Shown one piece after another: positions 17,321 to 26,436 of a stretch of DNA of 64,000 nt. This DNA comes from Brevundimonas vesicularis (GTDB lineage: Bacteria; Pseudomonadota; Alphaproteobacteria; Caulobacterales; Caulobacteraceae). Made by a program: the position numbers and the translations under genes. The notes beneath the pieces were generated by a model that searched no databases, had not been told where the DNA came from, and saw only the letters and a list, made by a program, of their open reading frames with translations. Location of the stretch: positions 1,984,001-2,048,000 of the forward strand of contig NZ_CP114278.1 of assembly GCF_027105095.1 (NCBI RefSeq). Direction: 5' to 3'. Position 1 is the first letter of the stretch; each line of letters begins with the position of its first letter.

Positions 17321-19228
17321 ATGCTCACCGCCTTCCGCGCCTTCTCTCGATCCAAATGGGCGGCCGCCCTGCTTGTCCTGATCGCGATCAGCTTCGTGAT
17401 CGTCGGCGCGCGGATGGACGTCTTCTCCAACCTGGGACCGAAACACGTCATCGACGCGGGCGACCGCTCGATGAACGAAATCGAGTTCCGCACCGCCTTC
17501 GATCAGGTGCGTGAACGGCTGCAGCAGCAGGTCGGCCGTCCCCTGACGAACCAGGAGCTGGTCGCGGAAAACATTCACGTTCGCTTCCTGACCGAGCAGA
17601 CGCAGCAGCTGGGCTTCCTGAACTGGGCCTACAAGGCGGGCATCCGCCCGGGCAAGGAACTGATCGTCAAGCAGATCCGCCAGATCCCGGCCTTCTTCAA
17701 CTCGGTCACCGGACAGTTCGACCAGCAGGCCTATGAGGCTGCGCTTGCGCAGCAGAACCTGACGCCCGCCATGCTGGAGCAGGACCTGCGCGACCAATAC
17801 GCGACGGAACATTTCGGCGCCGCCGTCTTCGCCGGCGCCCGCGTGCCGCGCATCTATGGCGCGCTGCTGGCCGGTTCCGCCTTCGAAAGCCGCGACGGTC
17901 GTTGGTTCGAGGTGACCCCCGCGATGGCCGGTCAGATCCCCGCCCCGACTGACGCCCAGTTGAACGCCTTCATCCAGGAGAACGCCGACCGTCTGCGCGC
18001 GCCCGAGTTCCGCATGGTGTCGGTGGTTCTGTTTACGCCTGAGGCTTCGGCCAATGCGCCGATCTCGGAAGACCGCATCCGCGAGCGCTTCGAGTTCAAG
18101 AAGGACACGCTGAGCAAGCCCGAAACGCGCTCGTTCGTCACCCTGACTGCGCCGAACCGCGAGACGGCCCAGAAGATCGCCGCCGCCCTGCGCGCGGGCC
18201 AATCGCCCGCCGACGTCGGCCGCGCCAACAACATCACCCCGGCCGCCTTCAACGAAACCCCCCGCTCGGTCATCGGCGACGCCGCGACCGCAGCCGCCGT
18301 CTTCGGCCTGCAAGCCAATCAGGTGTCCAACCCGGTCCAGGCCGGTGTCGGCTTCGCCGTCGCCAAGGTCACGGCGGTTCAACCCGCTGCGCCCGCCACG
18401 CTGGACAGCGCTCGTGAGGAGCTGATCCAGGAACTGCGCGCCGAGGACGTGAAGACCCAGACCTACGCCAAGGTCGAGAAGTACGAAGCCGCTCGCACGG
18501 CCGGTAAGAACCTGGCTGACGCGGCGCGTGAGGCCGGCGGTCGCGTCGTCGATCTGCCGCCCTTCACCAAGGACGGCAAGCTGCCGAACGGTCAGGCGCT
18601 GAACGCTCCGCCGCAAATCTTCGAGACGGCCTGGAGCCTGACCAAGGGCGGCGAAAGTGACGTCATCGACGCCGGTCAGGGTCAGTATTTCGCCGTGCGC
18701 GTCAACGACATCCGCCCGTCGGCCCTGCCGACCCTGGCAGAGGTGCGTGAGCCCCTGGCCGCCCAATGGATCCAGCGTGAGACCATGCGTCGCCTGTCGG
18801 CCAAGGCTGAAGAACTGACGACCCGCGTGCGAAACGGCGAGGACATCGCCGCGGTCGCCCGTTCGGTCAATGCGCCGCTGACCGTGCGCACCGGCGTCAT
18901 CCGCAATCAGCAAACCCAGGAATCCCTGGGTCAGGGCGTGCTTCAAGGCCTGTTCGGCCAATCCAAGGGCCAGGCCTTCTCGCAGCCGGCGTCGCAGACC
19001 GCCTATGTGGTCGGCCGCGTCGACAACGTCCGCGCCGCCAATCCGGCCGTGGCCGGTCCGCTGGCCGAGCAGGTCCGCCCGCGCCTGACCCAGGAGTTGG
19101 TGCAGGCGATGGTCGAATCGTCGGTCTCGGCGGGCGCTCAGCGCTCCAAGGCCAAGCACGACCCGGCCCAGGCGCTGTCGGCCCTGGGTCTGTCCGGTGG
19201 CGCAACGCCCGCCGCACCGGCGCAATGA
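17321..19228 (+). CDS. PpiD/SurA-like membrane-anchored peptidyl-prolyl isomerase
   Basis: A 635-aa periplasmic folding factor. A short cytoplasmic N-terminus is followed by one membrane helix (WAAALLVLIAISFVIVGARM), then a SurA_N-type helical region (FDQVRERLQQQVGRPLTNQEL...; LTPAMLEQDLRDQYATEHF), and a central parvulin-like domain (FRMVSVVLFTPEASAN ... FVTLTAPNRETAQKIAAALRAG). This is the layout of PpiD, which sits at the Sec exit and assists outer-membrane protein folding. The parvulin active site looks divergent, so isomerase activity is uncertain. Its stop overlaps the trpE start (ATGA), coupling it to tryptophan synthesis. Confidence 0.85.
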   Translation: MLTAFRAFSRSKWAAALLVLIAISFVIVGARMDVFSNLGPKHVIDAGDRSMNEIEFRTAFDQVRERLQQQVGRPLTNQELVAENIHVRFLTEQTQQLGFLNWAYKAGIRPGKELIVKQIRQIPAFFNSVTGQFDQQAYEAALAQQNLTPAMLEQDLRDQYATEHFGAAVFAGARVPRIYGALLAGSAFESRDGRWFEVTPAMAGQIPAPTDAQLNAFIQENADRLRAPEFRMVSVVLFTPEASANAPISEDRIRERFEFKKDTLSKPETRSFVTLTAPNRETAQKIAAALRAGQSPADVGRANNITPAAFNETPRSVIGDAATAAAVFGLQANQVSNPVQAGVGFAVAKVTAVQPAAPATLDSAREELIQELRAEDVKTQTYAKVEKYEAARTAGKNLADAAREAGGRVVDLPPFTKDGKLPNGQALNAPPQIFETAWSLTKGGESDVIDAGQGQYFAVRVNDIRPSALPTLAEVREPLAAQWIQRETMRRLSAKAEELTTRVRNGEDIAAVARSVNAPLTVRTGVIRNQQTQESLGQGVLQGLFGQSKGQAFSQPASQTAYVVGRVDNVRAANPAVAGPLAEQVRPRLTQELVQAMVESSVSAGAQRSKAKHDPAQALSALGLSGGATPAAPAQ

Positions 19229-20742
19229 CCGACGACGCTTCGCGCGACATCACGCTCGACGCCTTCGCGGCCGGCCTTTCGGCTGGTCGGCCGCAGGTCC
19301 TGGTTCGCCGGATTATCGACGACCTGGAAACCCCGGTCTCGGCCTATCTGAAGCTGGGGCGCGATCGGCCGTACGCCTGTCTACTGGAGTCGGTCGAGGG
19401 CGGTGCCGTCAAGGGACGCTATTCCATCCTGACGCTGGATCCCGATGTGGTCTGGCGTTGTCGCTCCAACGCGGCGGAACTGTCGCGCGGCTCAGCCATA
19501 GGCGAAGGTCGGTTTACAGCCGAACACCTGCCAGCGCTGCAATCCCTGCGCGCGCTGATCGCGGCGTCGAAGTTCGATCTGCCGGAGGGATTGCCGCCGA
19601 TGGCCGCTGGCCTCTTCGGCGTCTTCGGCTATGACATGGTGCGACTGCTGGAGCCGCTGGGCGCGCCAAACCGTGACCCGCTCGACTTGCCCGACGCCGT
19701 GCTGACACGGCCGTCGCTGGTGGCCATCTTCGATTCGGTCCGTCACGAGATCGTTCTGGTCTCGGCCGCCTATCCCGACGCCGGCATCTCCCCGCAAGAA
19801 GCGTTCGACGCCGCGACGGCGCGGCTGGATGCGTTCGAGACGGCCTTGCGCGAACCCCTGCCCGTTCGCGCCGCTCCGCAGCAAACGCCGCCTCCCGTCT
19901 TCACCTCGTCGGTGGACGAGCCGGCCTTCGGCGAGATGGTCGCCAGGGCCAAGGACTACATCGGCGCCGGCGACATTTTCCAGGTCGTGCTCAGCCACCG
20001 CTTTTCGGCCCCGTGGACCGACGATCCGTTCGCCTTCTATCGCTCGCTGCGTCGCCAGAATCCGTCGCCCTATCTGTTCTATCTAAACTTCGAAGGTTTC
20101 CAACTCGCCGGCTCCAGCCCCGAGATCCTAGTTCGGCTCAAGGACGGCGAAGTGACGATCCGGCCGCTGGCCGGCACGCGCATGCGCGGTGCGACGCCAG
20201 AAGCGGACAAGGCGCTGGAAGTCGAACTGCTCGCTGATCCAAAAGAGCTTGCCGAGCACCTGATGCTGCTGGACCTGGGCCGCAACGATGTGGGGCGAGT
20301 CGCGGCGCCCGGCACGGTCGAGGTCACCGAGAGCTTCGTCGTCGAGCGCTACAGCCAGGTCATGCACATCGTCTCCAACGTGCGGGGCAAGGCCGACCCC
20401 ATGCTGGATGCGGTTGACACGCTTCTGGCTGCCCTGCCCGCCGGCACCCTGTCGGGCGCGCCCAAGGTGCGCGCGATGGAGATCATCGACGAACTGGAAA
20501 GCGAAAAGCGCGGCGTCGGTTACGGCGGCGGCGTCGGCTACATTTCGGCCGGCGGCGAGGCGGACATCTGCATCACCCTGCGCACCGCCCTTTTCGCTGA
20601 CGCTCGGATCTTCGTTCAGGCCGGGGCCGGCGTCGTCGCCGACAGCGATCCTGCGGCCGAATATGCCGAGACCCAGCACAAGGCGCGGGCGCCGATGCGA
20701 GCGGCGGAAGACGCCTGGCGCTTCAGGACCGGCAATCGCTAG
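19225..20742 (+). CDS. trpE: Anthranilate synthase component I
   Basis: A 505-aa chorismate-utilising enzyme that makes anthranilate with ammonia from TrpG. The N-terminal regulatory stretch LLESVEGGAVKGRYSIL contains the LLES tryptophan-feedback element. The chorismate-binding domain shows FQVVLSHRFSA, SPYLFYLNFEGFQLAGSSPEILVR, TIRPLAGTRMRGATPEAD, LLDLGRNDVGRV, PAGTLSGAPKVRAMEIIDELE and RRGVGYGGGVGYIS-like segments. Its ATG overlaps the ppiD-like stop by four bases. TrpG does not follow immediately: a small antisense gene intervenes. Confidence 0.96.
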   Translation: MTDDASRDITLDAFAAGLSAGRPQVLVRRIIDDLETPVSAYLKLGRDRPYACLLESVEGGAVKGRYSILTLDPDVVWRCRSNAAELSRGSAIGEGRFTAEHLPALQSLRALIAASKFDLPEGLPPMAAGLFGVFGYDMVRLLEPLGAPNRDPLDLPDAVLTRPSLVAIFDSVRHEIVLVSAAYPDAGISPQEAFDAATARLDAFETALREPLPVRAAPQQTPPPVFTSSVDEPAFGEMVARAKDYIGAGDIFQVVLSHRFSAPWTDDPFAFYRSLRRQNPSPYLFYLNFEGFQLAGSSPEILVRLKDGEVTIRPLAGTRMRGATPEADKALEVELLADPKELAEHLMLLDLGRNDVGRVAAPGTVEVTESFVVERYSQVMHIVSNVRGKADPMLDAVDTLLAALPAGTLSGAPKVRAMEIIDELESEKRGVGYGGGVGYISAGGEADICITLRTALFADARIFVQAGAGVVADSDPAAEYAETQHKARAPMRAAEDAWRFRTGNR

Positions 20743-20942
20743 CGCGAAATCGTCATCGCCGGGTCGTTGAACTGCACGCCGGGGCCGATGATGACGACGC
20801 CCGCCATCAGAACCGCTGCGGTGGCCGCGAGCGCGGCTGCGCCAAGCGCGGCGACGGGGTTGGGCCGGGTTTCGACCACGACCAGCTTCGCCTTTGCGGC
20901 GGCGATCTTGGCGGCGATGTCTTTTTCAGCGGCGAGTTTCAC
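20739..20942 (-). CDS. Small membrane protein antisense between trpE and trpG (67 aa)
   Basis: A 67-aa ORF with a GTG start at 20942. The first 25 residues are a charged Ala/Lys-rich helix (KLAAEKDIAAKIAAAKAK), followed by ETRPNPVAALG and a hydrophobic segment, ALAATAAVLMAGVVIIGPGVQF, so a single-pass inner-membrane protein is likely. It is on the opposite strand to the trp genes and its end overlaps the trpE stop by four bases. The Shine-Dalgarno is weak. I do not recognise the family. The composition is protein-like and no equally good plus-strand ORF fills the gap. Confidence 0.6.
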   Translation of the reverse strand: MKLAAEKDIAAKIAAAKAKLVVVETRPNPVAALGAAALAATAAVLMAGVVIIGPGVQFNDPAMTISR

Positions 20943-20984
20943 CGGCCCAGTCCTAGTCCCGTCGAGTTAAAATGCGCTTTAAGG

Positions 20985-21003
20985 CCGCGCCCGCTTGGCG
21001 CGG
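20985..21003. other. Stem-loop in the trpG leader
   Basis: CCGCGCC-CGCTT-GGCGCGG, 7-bp stem, ending 27 bases before the trpG start. No T-run. It could modulate trpG translation or end antisense transcription; nothing Trp-codon rich that would indicate classical attenuation is visible nearby. Confidence 0.3.
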
Positions 21004-21030
21004 ACGCGCGTCACGCCTAGAAGCCAAGCC

Positions 21031-21621
21031 ATGATCCTCGTCGTCGATAACTACGACAGCTTCACCTACAATCTCGTCCACTACCTCGCGGAGTTGGGCG
21101 CGCCGACGCATGTGGTGCGCAACGACGACCTGACGGTGGACGAGGCGTGGGCGCTGAACCCCGCCGCCGTTCTGCTGTCGCCCGGCCCTTGCGCGCCGGA
21201 TCAGGCGGGCATCTGCCTGCCGTTGATCACGACAGTGCCAGCGTCGATGCCGATCCTAGGCGTATGTCTGGGTCATCAGGCCATCGGCCAGGCGTTCGGC
21301 GGCGACGTCATTCGCGCCAAGACCCTGATGCACGGCAAAACCTCGCCGATCCTGCATGAGGGTCAGAGCGTCTTCGCCGGCCTGCCCTCGCCTTTCACCG
21401 CCACACGCTATCACTCGCTGGCGGTCAAGCGCGAAACCCTGCCCGACTGTCTGGAGGTCACCGCCTGGACCGCCGACGGCGAGATCATGGGTCTGCAGCA
21501 TCGCAGCCGACCGATCCACGGCGTGCAGTTCCACCCGGAATCAATCGCCACCGAACACGGTCACGACATGCTGGCCAACTTCCTCGAGATCGCCGGCGTA
21601 AAGCGCCTCGCGGCCGCCTGA
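21031..21621 (+). CDS. trpG: Anthranilate synthase component II (glutamine amidotransferase)
   Basis: A 196-aa class I glutaminase that supplies ammonia to TrpE. It begins [19 protein letters not shown]; the nucleophile is C79 in [11 protein letters not shown], and the His/Glu of the triad are in [15 protein letters not shown]. The oxyanion region [13 protein letters not shown] is present. The start at 21031 is chosen because [11 protein letters not shown] is the family N-terminus; the upstream in-frame 12 codons are not. trpD starts two bases after its stop. Confidence 0.96.
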   Translation: MILVVDNYDSFTYNLVHYLAELGAPTHVVRNDDLTVDEAWALNPAAVLLSPGPCAPDQAGICLPLITTVPASMPILGVCLGHQAIGQAFGGDVIRAKTLMHGKTSPILHEGQSVFAGLPSPFTATRYHSLAVKRETLPDCLEVTAWTADGEIMGLQHRSRPIHGVQFHPESIATEHGHDMLANFLEIAGVKRLAAA

Positions 21622-21623
21622 CC

Positions 21624-22661
21624 ATGGGCGACGGTTTCAAGCCGATCCTCGCCCGACTGGTCGAGGGCCATCCCCTGACGTCCCAGCAGGCGCACGACTT
21701 CTTCGCCGCCTGCCTGCGCGGCGAGCCGACCCCGTCGCAAGTCGCCGCCGCCGTCACCGCCATGCGGATGCGCGGCGAGACCGTGGACGAGATCGCCGCC
21801 TTCGCGGGCGCCATGCGTGAAGCCGCCCTGACGCTGGACCATCCCTATGAGGTGATCGACACCTGCGGCACCGGGGGCGACGGTCAGCACACCTACAATA
21901 TCTCGACCGCCGCCGCCTTGGTTCTGGCCGGCGCCGGTCTGAAGGTCGCTAAACATGGCAATCGGGCGATGTCATCGAAATCAGGCTCTTCCGACGTCTT
22001 GTCGATCCTGGGCGTGAACCTGATGGCGTCGCAGGCGCAGCAGAAAAAGGCGCTGGACGAGGCCGGCATCTGCTTCCTGTTCGCGCCTGCCTATCACGGG
22101 GCGATGCGTCATGTCGGGCCGGTGCGGGCCGAGATCGGTTTTCGCACCGTCTTCAACCTGTTGGGACCGCTTTCGAACCCGGCGTCTGCAAGGCGACAGG
22201 TCATGGGCGTCTATGATCCGCGCCTGCTGGAGCCGCTGGCTGAGGTGCTGGGCCGGCTTGGCGCCAACCGGGCCTGGACCGTTCATGGCCAAGGCCTGGA
22301 CGAACTGGCGACTTCTGGCCCCACGAACGTCGCCGAATGGAAGGATGGCGCGGTTCGTCGCTTCCAGGTCACGCCCGAGGACGCCGGCCTGCCGCGGGCC
22401 TCTGTCGCAGACATTCGCGGCGGCGACGCCGAGGAGAACGCCGTCGCCCTGCGCGCGCTTCTGGCCGGCGCGGCTGGCCCTTACCGCGACATCGTGCTGC
22501 TGAACGCCGCCGCCGCCCTCGTGGTGTCCGATCGCGCGGCCGATCTGGCCGAGGGCGCCGCGCTCGCCGCTGCCGCAATCGACGACGGTCGAGCCGCCGA
22601 GGCGCTGGATCGCCTGGCCCGCATCACCTCCACGCCGCTGGAAAGCGAAGAGCCCGCATGA
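21624..22661 (+). CDS. trpD: Anthranilate phosphoribosyltransferase
   Basis: A 345-aa enzyme transferring phosphoribose from PRPP to anthranilate. Signatures: the PRPP loop [36 protein letters not shown], the magnesium-site motif [20 protein letters not shown], and [24 protein letters not shown]. It starts two bases after trpG and its stop overlaps trpC by ATGA, so trpGDC are translationally coupled. Confidence 0.97.
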   Translation: MGDGFKPILARLVEGHPLTSQQAHDFFAACLRGEPTPSQVAAAVTAMRMRGETVDEIAAFAGAMREAALTLDHPYEVIDTCGTGGDGQHTYNISTAAALVLAGAGLKVAKHGNRAMSSKSGSSDVLSILGVNLMASQAQQKKALDEAGICFLFAPAYHGAMRHVGPVRAEIGFRTVFNLLGPLSNPASARRQVMGVYDPRLLEPLAEVLGRLGANRAWTVHGQGLDELATSGPTNVAEWKDGAVRRFQVTPEDAGLPRASVADIRGGDAEENAVALRALLAGAAGPYRDIVLLNAAAALVVSDRAADLAEGAALAAAAIDDGRAAEALDRLARITSTPLESEEPA

Positions 22662-23452
22662 CCGACTTTCTGGACCGTATCGCCGCCTACAAACGCGAGG
22701 ACGTCGCCGCCCGCAAGGCTGCGACCTCGCAGGACGCGATCGAAGCCCTGGCCCGCGCCGCATCGACCCCGCGCGGCTTTCGCGCCGCGTTGGAGCGGGT
22801 CGGAAAGGAAACCGGTCGTCCCGCCCTGATCGCCGAGATCAAGAAGGCCAGCCCATCCAAGGGGCTCATCCGGCCCGATTTCGATCCGCCGGCCCTGGCC
22901 CAAGCCTATGAGGCCGGCGGCGCGGCCTGTCTCTCGGTGCTGACCGATGGCCCCAGCTTCCAGGGCGACGACGCCTATCTGGGACAGGCCCGCGAGGCTG
23001 TCGCCCTGCCCTGCCTGCGCAAGGATTTCCTGGTCGATCCCTGGCAGGTCGCCGAAAGCCGCGCCTTGAGCGCCGACTGCATCCTGATCATCCTCGCCAT
23101 GATCGACGACAACCTGGCGGCTGAACTGCTGTCGGAAGCCGAACGCTTTGGCATGGACGCGCTCATCGAGACCCACGACGAGGACGAAATGGCGCGCGCC
23201 TGTGCGCTTGGCGGCGATCTTGTCGGGGTCAATAACCGCTCGCTGCGCACGTTCGAGGTCGATCTGGAAACCACGGAGCGGCTGTCCATGCTGAGCCCCG
23301 TTCGGGCCCTGCTGGTCGCGGAGAGCGGCATCTTTACGCCCGACGACGTGGCGCGGGTTTCGGCGGCGCACGCCCAGGCGATTCTGGTCGGCGAGAGCCT
23401 GATGCGGCAGGCCGATGTCGAGGCGGCCACCCGTCAGTTGCTGGCCGTTTGA
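22658..23452 (+). CDS. trpC: Indole-3-glycerol-phosphate synthase
   Basis: A 264-aa TIM-barrel enzyme converting CdRP to indole-3-glycerol phosphate. Conserved elements include [84 protein letters not shown] and [11 protein letters not shown]. It is a stand-alone TrpC without a fused TrpF domain. The ATG at 22658 overlaps the trpD stop. trpF, trpB and trpA are not in this window. The next gene on the same strand is lexA with its own SOS-controlled promoter. Confidence 0.97.
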   Translation: MTDFLDRIAAYKREDVAARKAATSQDAIEALARAASTPRGFRAALERVGKETGRPALIAEIKKASPSKGLIRPDFDPPALAQAYEAGGAACLSVLTDGPSFQGDDAYLGQAREAVALPCLRKDFLVDPWQVAESRALSADCILIILAMIDDNLAAELLSEAERFGMDALIETHDEDEMARACALGGDLVGVNNRSLRTFEVDLETTERLSMLSPVRALLVAESGIFTPDDVARVSAAHAQAILVGESLMRQADVEAATRQLLAV

Positions 23453-23484
23453 GCCGAGACGCGGCGGCAAGCCTCGCCGTTAAG

Positions 23485-23538
23485 TTGACATTAGCAAGGA
23501 ACACTTACAGAACATCGACAAATGTTCACGGCCCGTTC
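23485..23538 (+). promoter_or_regulatory. lexA promoter/operator: two facing LexA boxes
   Basis: A TTGACA -35 element (23485-23490) is followed by two alphaproteobacterial LexA boxes: GAAC-N7-GAAC at 23499-23513 and GTTC-N7-GTTC at 23524-23538. They form an exact dyad centred between 23518 and 23519 (GGAAC...GAACAT CGACAA ATGTTC...GTTCC). The second box ends 32 bases before the lexA ATG. This strongly implies autorepression. A -10 hexamer is not clear, but it must fall inside the first box. Confidence 0.85.
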
Positions 23539-23570
23539 CGATTCGTCGGCGGGCGCATGAGGGCCTGGCG

Positions 23571-24269
23571 ATGCTCACGCGCAAACAGCACGAACTGCTG
23601 ATGTTCATCCACGAACGCATCCAGGAGACCGGCGTCTCCCCTTCGTTCGACGAGATGAAGGAGGCGCTCGATCTGGCCTCCAAGTCCGGCATTCACCGGC
23701 TGATCACGGCGCTGGAGGAACGCGGCTTCATCCGCCGTCTCGCTCACCGCGCCCGCGCGTTGGAAGTGACGAAACTACCCGAACAGGCGACGGCCGGCGC
23801 GCCGCGCGGTCGCACCGGGTTCAAGCCCGACGTCATCGAAGGCGGCGGCGGTGTCCGACCTGCGGCCCCGATGGCGGCCAACGACACCCGCGAACTGCCG
23901 CTGATGGGCAAGATCGCCGCCGGCACGCCGATCGACGCGATCGAGCATGAAACCGCCCGCTATCCGGTTCCGGAGTCCATGCTGGGCTCTGGCGAGCACT
24001 ACCTCCTAGAGATCGAAGGCGACTCCATGATCGAGGCCGGCATCCTGAACGGTGACATGGTGGTGATCAAATCGACCGACAACGCCGCCTCCGGCGAGAT
24101 CGTGGTGGCGCTGGTCGAGGGCGAGCAGGCGACGCTGAAACGCCTTCGCAAGAAGGGCGCCTCGATCGCGCTGGAGCCCGCCAACCGCAACTACGAAACA
24201 AAGATCTACGGCTCGGATCAGGTCGCGGTTCAGGGCAAGCTGGTCGGACTCATGCGCCGGTATCACTGA
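23571..24269 (+). CDS. lexA: SOS response transcriptional repressor LexA
   Basis: A 232-aa repressor-protease. The N-terminal winged helix ([53 protein letters not shown]) binds operators. After a long Gly/Ala/Pro linker comes the S24 domain with the self-cleavage bond A117-G118 (KIAAGTP), nucleophile S152 (EGDSMIEAG) and general base K190 (ATLKRL). RecA filaments trigger cleavage after DNA damage. The two LexA boxes upstream indicate autoregulation. Its last 20 bases overlap the convergent comEC gene. Confidence 0.97.
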   Translation: MLTRKQHELLMFIHERIQETGVSPSFDEMKEALDLASKSGIHRLITALEERGFIRRLAHRARALEVTKLPEQATAGAPRGRTGFKPDVIEGGGGVRPAAPMAANDTRELPLMGKIAAGTPIDAIEHETARYPVPESMLGSGEHYLLEIEGDSMIEAGILNGDMVVIKSTDNAASGEIVVALVEGEQATLKRLRKKGASIALEPANRNYETKIYGSDQVAVQGKLVGLMRRYH

Positions 24270-26436
24270 CCTCCGGATCGGACTGACGCGTCCAGGGGCG
24301 GTCGCCGCGAACGTCGGCCGTCCACACCGCGCGCCATCGATTTGGCTTGCCCGAACGGACACGCCACAACTCCACGGCTCCGCCCCGCGCAAAGTCCACG
24401 CCGTCCAGGACAAGGCGATCCTGACAGACGCTTGGAATTGAGGTGACGACAGCGCGGACGCTGACGACGGGCGCTGCGCGGCATAAGGCCTCCATCTGAT
24501 CTGAGCTCGGCGACTTTCGCCCCCACCAGATGGCAACGGGCCCGGCCTCATCGGTGTCCGGCCGACAGGAGAAGCGCTCGCAAACCCAGCCCGTCTCTGA
24601 TCGATCCGCCATGGTCAGCCCTCGTCGTCGCGACCACAGATCCACGGCAAACTCGCGCACGCCAGGCCGCACGACGACCGCTGCCTGATCACGGTGAAAG
24701 GCGGCGTTGGTTCCGCCATCGCCAAGCCAGAGGTCCGGCGTCGGTTCACGCGGCCAGATCAGGACGGCGGCTGCAAAGGGCAGTCCCAACCAGCGCAGGC
24801 GGCCTTGCCACAAACAGACGAACAACACGCCCAGGAACGCGACCGGCAGGACATAGTTCGGCGCGCTGGCGACCGTTCTGACCGCGCCTGGCAATCCCGC
24901 CGTCCAGGCGCCGATCGCCAGCATCAGATCCACGCCCCATCCTGCGACCGCCAGCAACGGTCCCCCCAGCCCCAAGGGTTCCAGCGCTGCGCCCAAGGCC
25001 AGCGCCGGCATCAGGATGAAGTCCGCCACGGGCGACGTGCCGAGATTGGCCAGCAGTCCGTACATGGCGGTGCGGTTGAAATGCTGCATGGCGAACGGTC
25101 CCGTCGCCAGTCCCGCGACGATGCTGGCCGCAACAGCCGCCGTCAACCAACCGCCCAGCCGCTGCACCGCCAGGATCGGCCACGGCGCGGATATTTCGCG
25201 GGGGCGCTTCGGCCAGGCCTCGACCAGGGCGACCAAGGCCGCCGTCGCCGCGAACGACATTTGGAAACCCGGCGTGACGATGGCTTCAGGCTGTATGGCC
25301 AGAACGATGAAGGCCGCCACAGCCAGGCCATGCATCGTGACCGCCTGTCGATCCAGCAGGATGGCCAGAAACGCGATGGAGGCGGTGATGGCGGCCCGCT
25401 CTGCCGGCGGGGGCGCGCCCGACACCACCAGATAGACCCCGACCCCCGTGAGGCCCGCCAAGGCCGCGACCTTCTTGCCGTGAACCCGCAGGGCCAACCA
25501 CGGCCAGGCCGCCACGCCCAGCCGCACCGCAAAGAAGACGAAACCGCCGACGGTGGCCATATGCAGCCCTGATACCGACAGGATGTGCGCCAGGCCGGAA
25601 TCGCGCATCACATCCATGTCCTCCTGACTGATCCAGGTTTCATGACTGGTGGTCATGGCGGCGGCGATCCCGCCGGTCCGCTCGCCGAGCCTTGCCACGA
25701 TCCGCTCGGCCAGTGCGAAGCGGGCGCCGTTGACCGCCATTTCAAGTCGAAGTCGCCACGGCGGCGGGGCAAGCTCGGCCCCACGCGTTTCGCCCAAGGC
25801 AAACGCCACGCCGCCCATGCCCTGAAAGAAGGCGTTGCGGCCGAAGTCGTAGGCGCCGGGGCTGGCCGGCGCAGGCGGCGGGTTCAGAATGGCGAACAGG
25901 CGGATCGCTTCGCCGGGTCGCGGCGGCTCGCCCCGCACCGTCGCTCGCAAGCGCACCGGCGTCTGGTCTGGCGTCAGTCCGCGGATCCAGGCCGGCGCAA
26001 TCACGACCCGCGCGCCTCGCTGCCCCGTGCTGTCGACATCGACAACCCAGGCTTCGATCACGGTCGGTTCGCCGAGGGCGGGCGCGATCGGCGCGGCGAC
26101 GGCTTGGGTGCGCACCTTGGCCGCCGCCAGCCCGCCTGACGCGCAGGCGACCATCAACAGCAGCCAGGTCAGACGTCGCGACCCGCCGCGCCGGCGCGCC
26201 ACGCCCCACAGCCCAAAGGCCAAGGCGGCGCCCAGCAACAGTGGCCACAAGACCGGCTCGGCTCGCAGAGCGAAATAGACGCCTCCGCCCGCGCCGAATG
26301 CGACCGGCGCCCATAGCCGCCATCTCAGGGTCTGTGCGGCGACCTCGGCGTGCAGCCAGGCGCGCAATCGCGCAGCGGGGGTAGGTTTTGCCGCATCGGG
26401 GCGTATAAGGGCCTCGCTTACGGACCCCTCCCCCAT
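24250..26436 (-). CDS. comEC: ComEC/Rec2 family competence membrane channel, without metallo-beta-lactamase domain
   Basis: A 728-aa polytopic protein. The N-terminal DUF4131-type region (helices plus an OB-like part, from about [21 protein letters not shown] to [32 protein letters not shown]) precedes the competence domain, with the signature [20 protein letters not shown] and [15 protein letters not shown]. The protein carries DNA across the inner membrane in transformable bacteria. The C-terminal part (about 580-728) has no HxHxDH metal motif, so the nuclease-like domain of Bacillus ComEC is missing or degenerate. ATG 26436, with AAGGTGAGG upstream, is the best start; it overlaps the gltX start on the other strand. 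Confidence 0.9.
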   Translation of the reverse strand: MGEGSVSEALIRPDAAKPTPAARLRAWLHAEVAAQTLRWRLWAPVAFGAGGGVYFALRAEPVLWPLLLGAALAFGLWGVARRRGGSRRLTWLLLMVACASGGLAAAKVRTQAVAAPIAPALGEPTVIEAWVVDVDSTGQRGARVVIAPAWIRGLTPDQTPVRLRATVRGEPPRPGEAIRLFAILNPPPAPASPGAYDFGRNAFFQGMGGVAFALGETRGAELAPPPWRLRLEMAVNGARFALAERIVARLGERTGGIAAAMTTSHETWISQEDMDVMRDSGLAHILSVSGLHMATVGGFVFFAVRLGVAAWPWLALRVHGKKVAALAGLTGVGVYLVVSGAPPPAERAAITASIAFLAILLDRQAVTMHGLAVAAFIVLAIQPEAIVTPGFQMSFAATAALVALVEAWPKRPREISAPWPILAVQRLGGWLTAAVAASIVAGLATGPFAMQHFNRTAMYGLLANLGTSPVADFILMPALALGAALEPLGLGGPLLAVAGWGVDLMLAIGAWTAGLPGAVRTVASAPNYVLPVAFLGVLFVCLWQGRLRWLGLPFAAAVLIWPREPTPDLWLGDGGTNAAFHRDQAAVVVRPGVREFAVDLWSRRRGLTMADRSETGWVCERFSCRPDTDEAGPVAIWWGRKSPSSDQMEALCRAAPVVSVRAVVTSIPSVCQDRLVLDGVDFARGGAVELWRVRSGKPNRWRAVWTADVRGDRPWTRQSDPEVSDTGA

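Noticed and set aside
20743..21030. Classical trp attenuator (leader peptide with Trp codons)
   Set aside because: The trpE-trpG gap has one stem-loop but no Trp-codon-rich leader ORF and no T-run; trpE itself overlaps the upstream gene, leaving no room for a leader.
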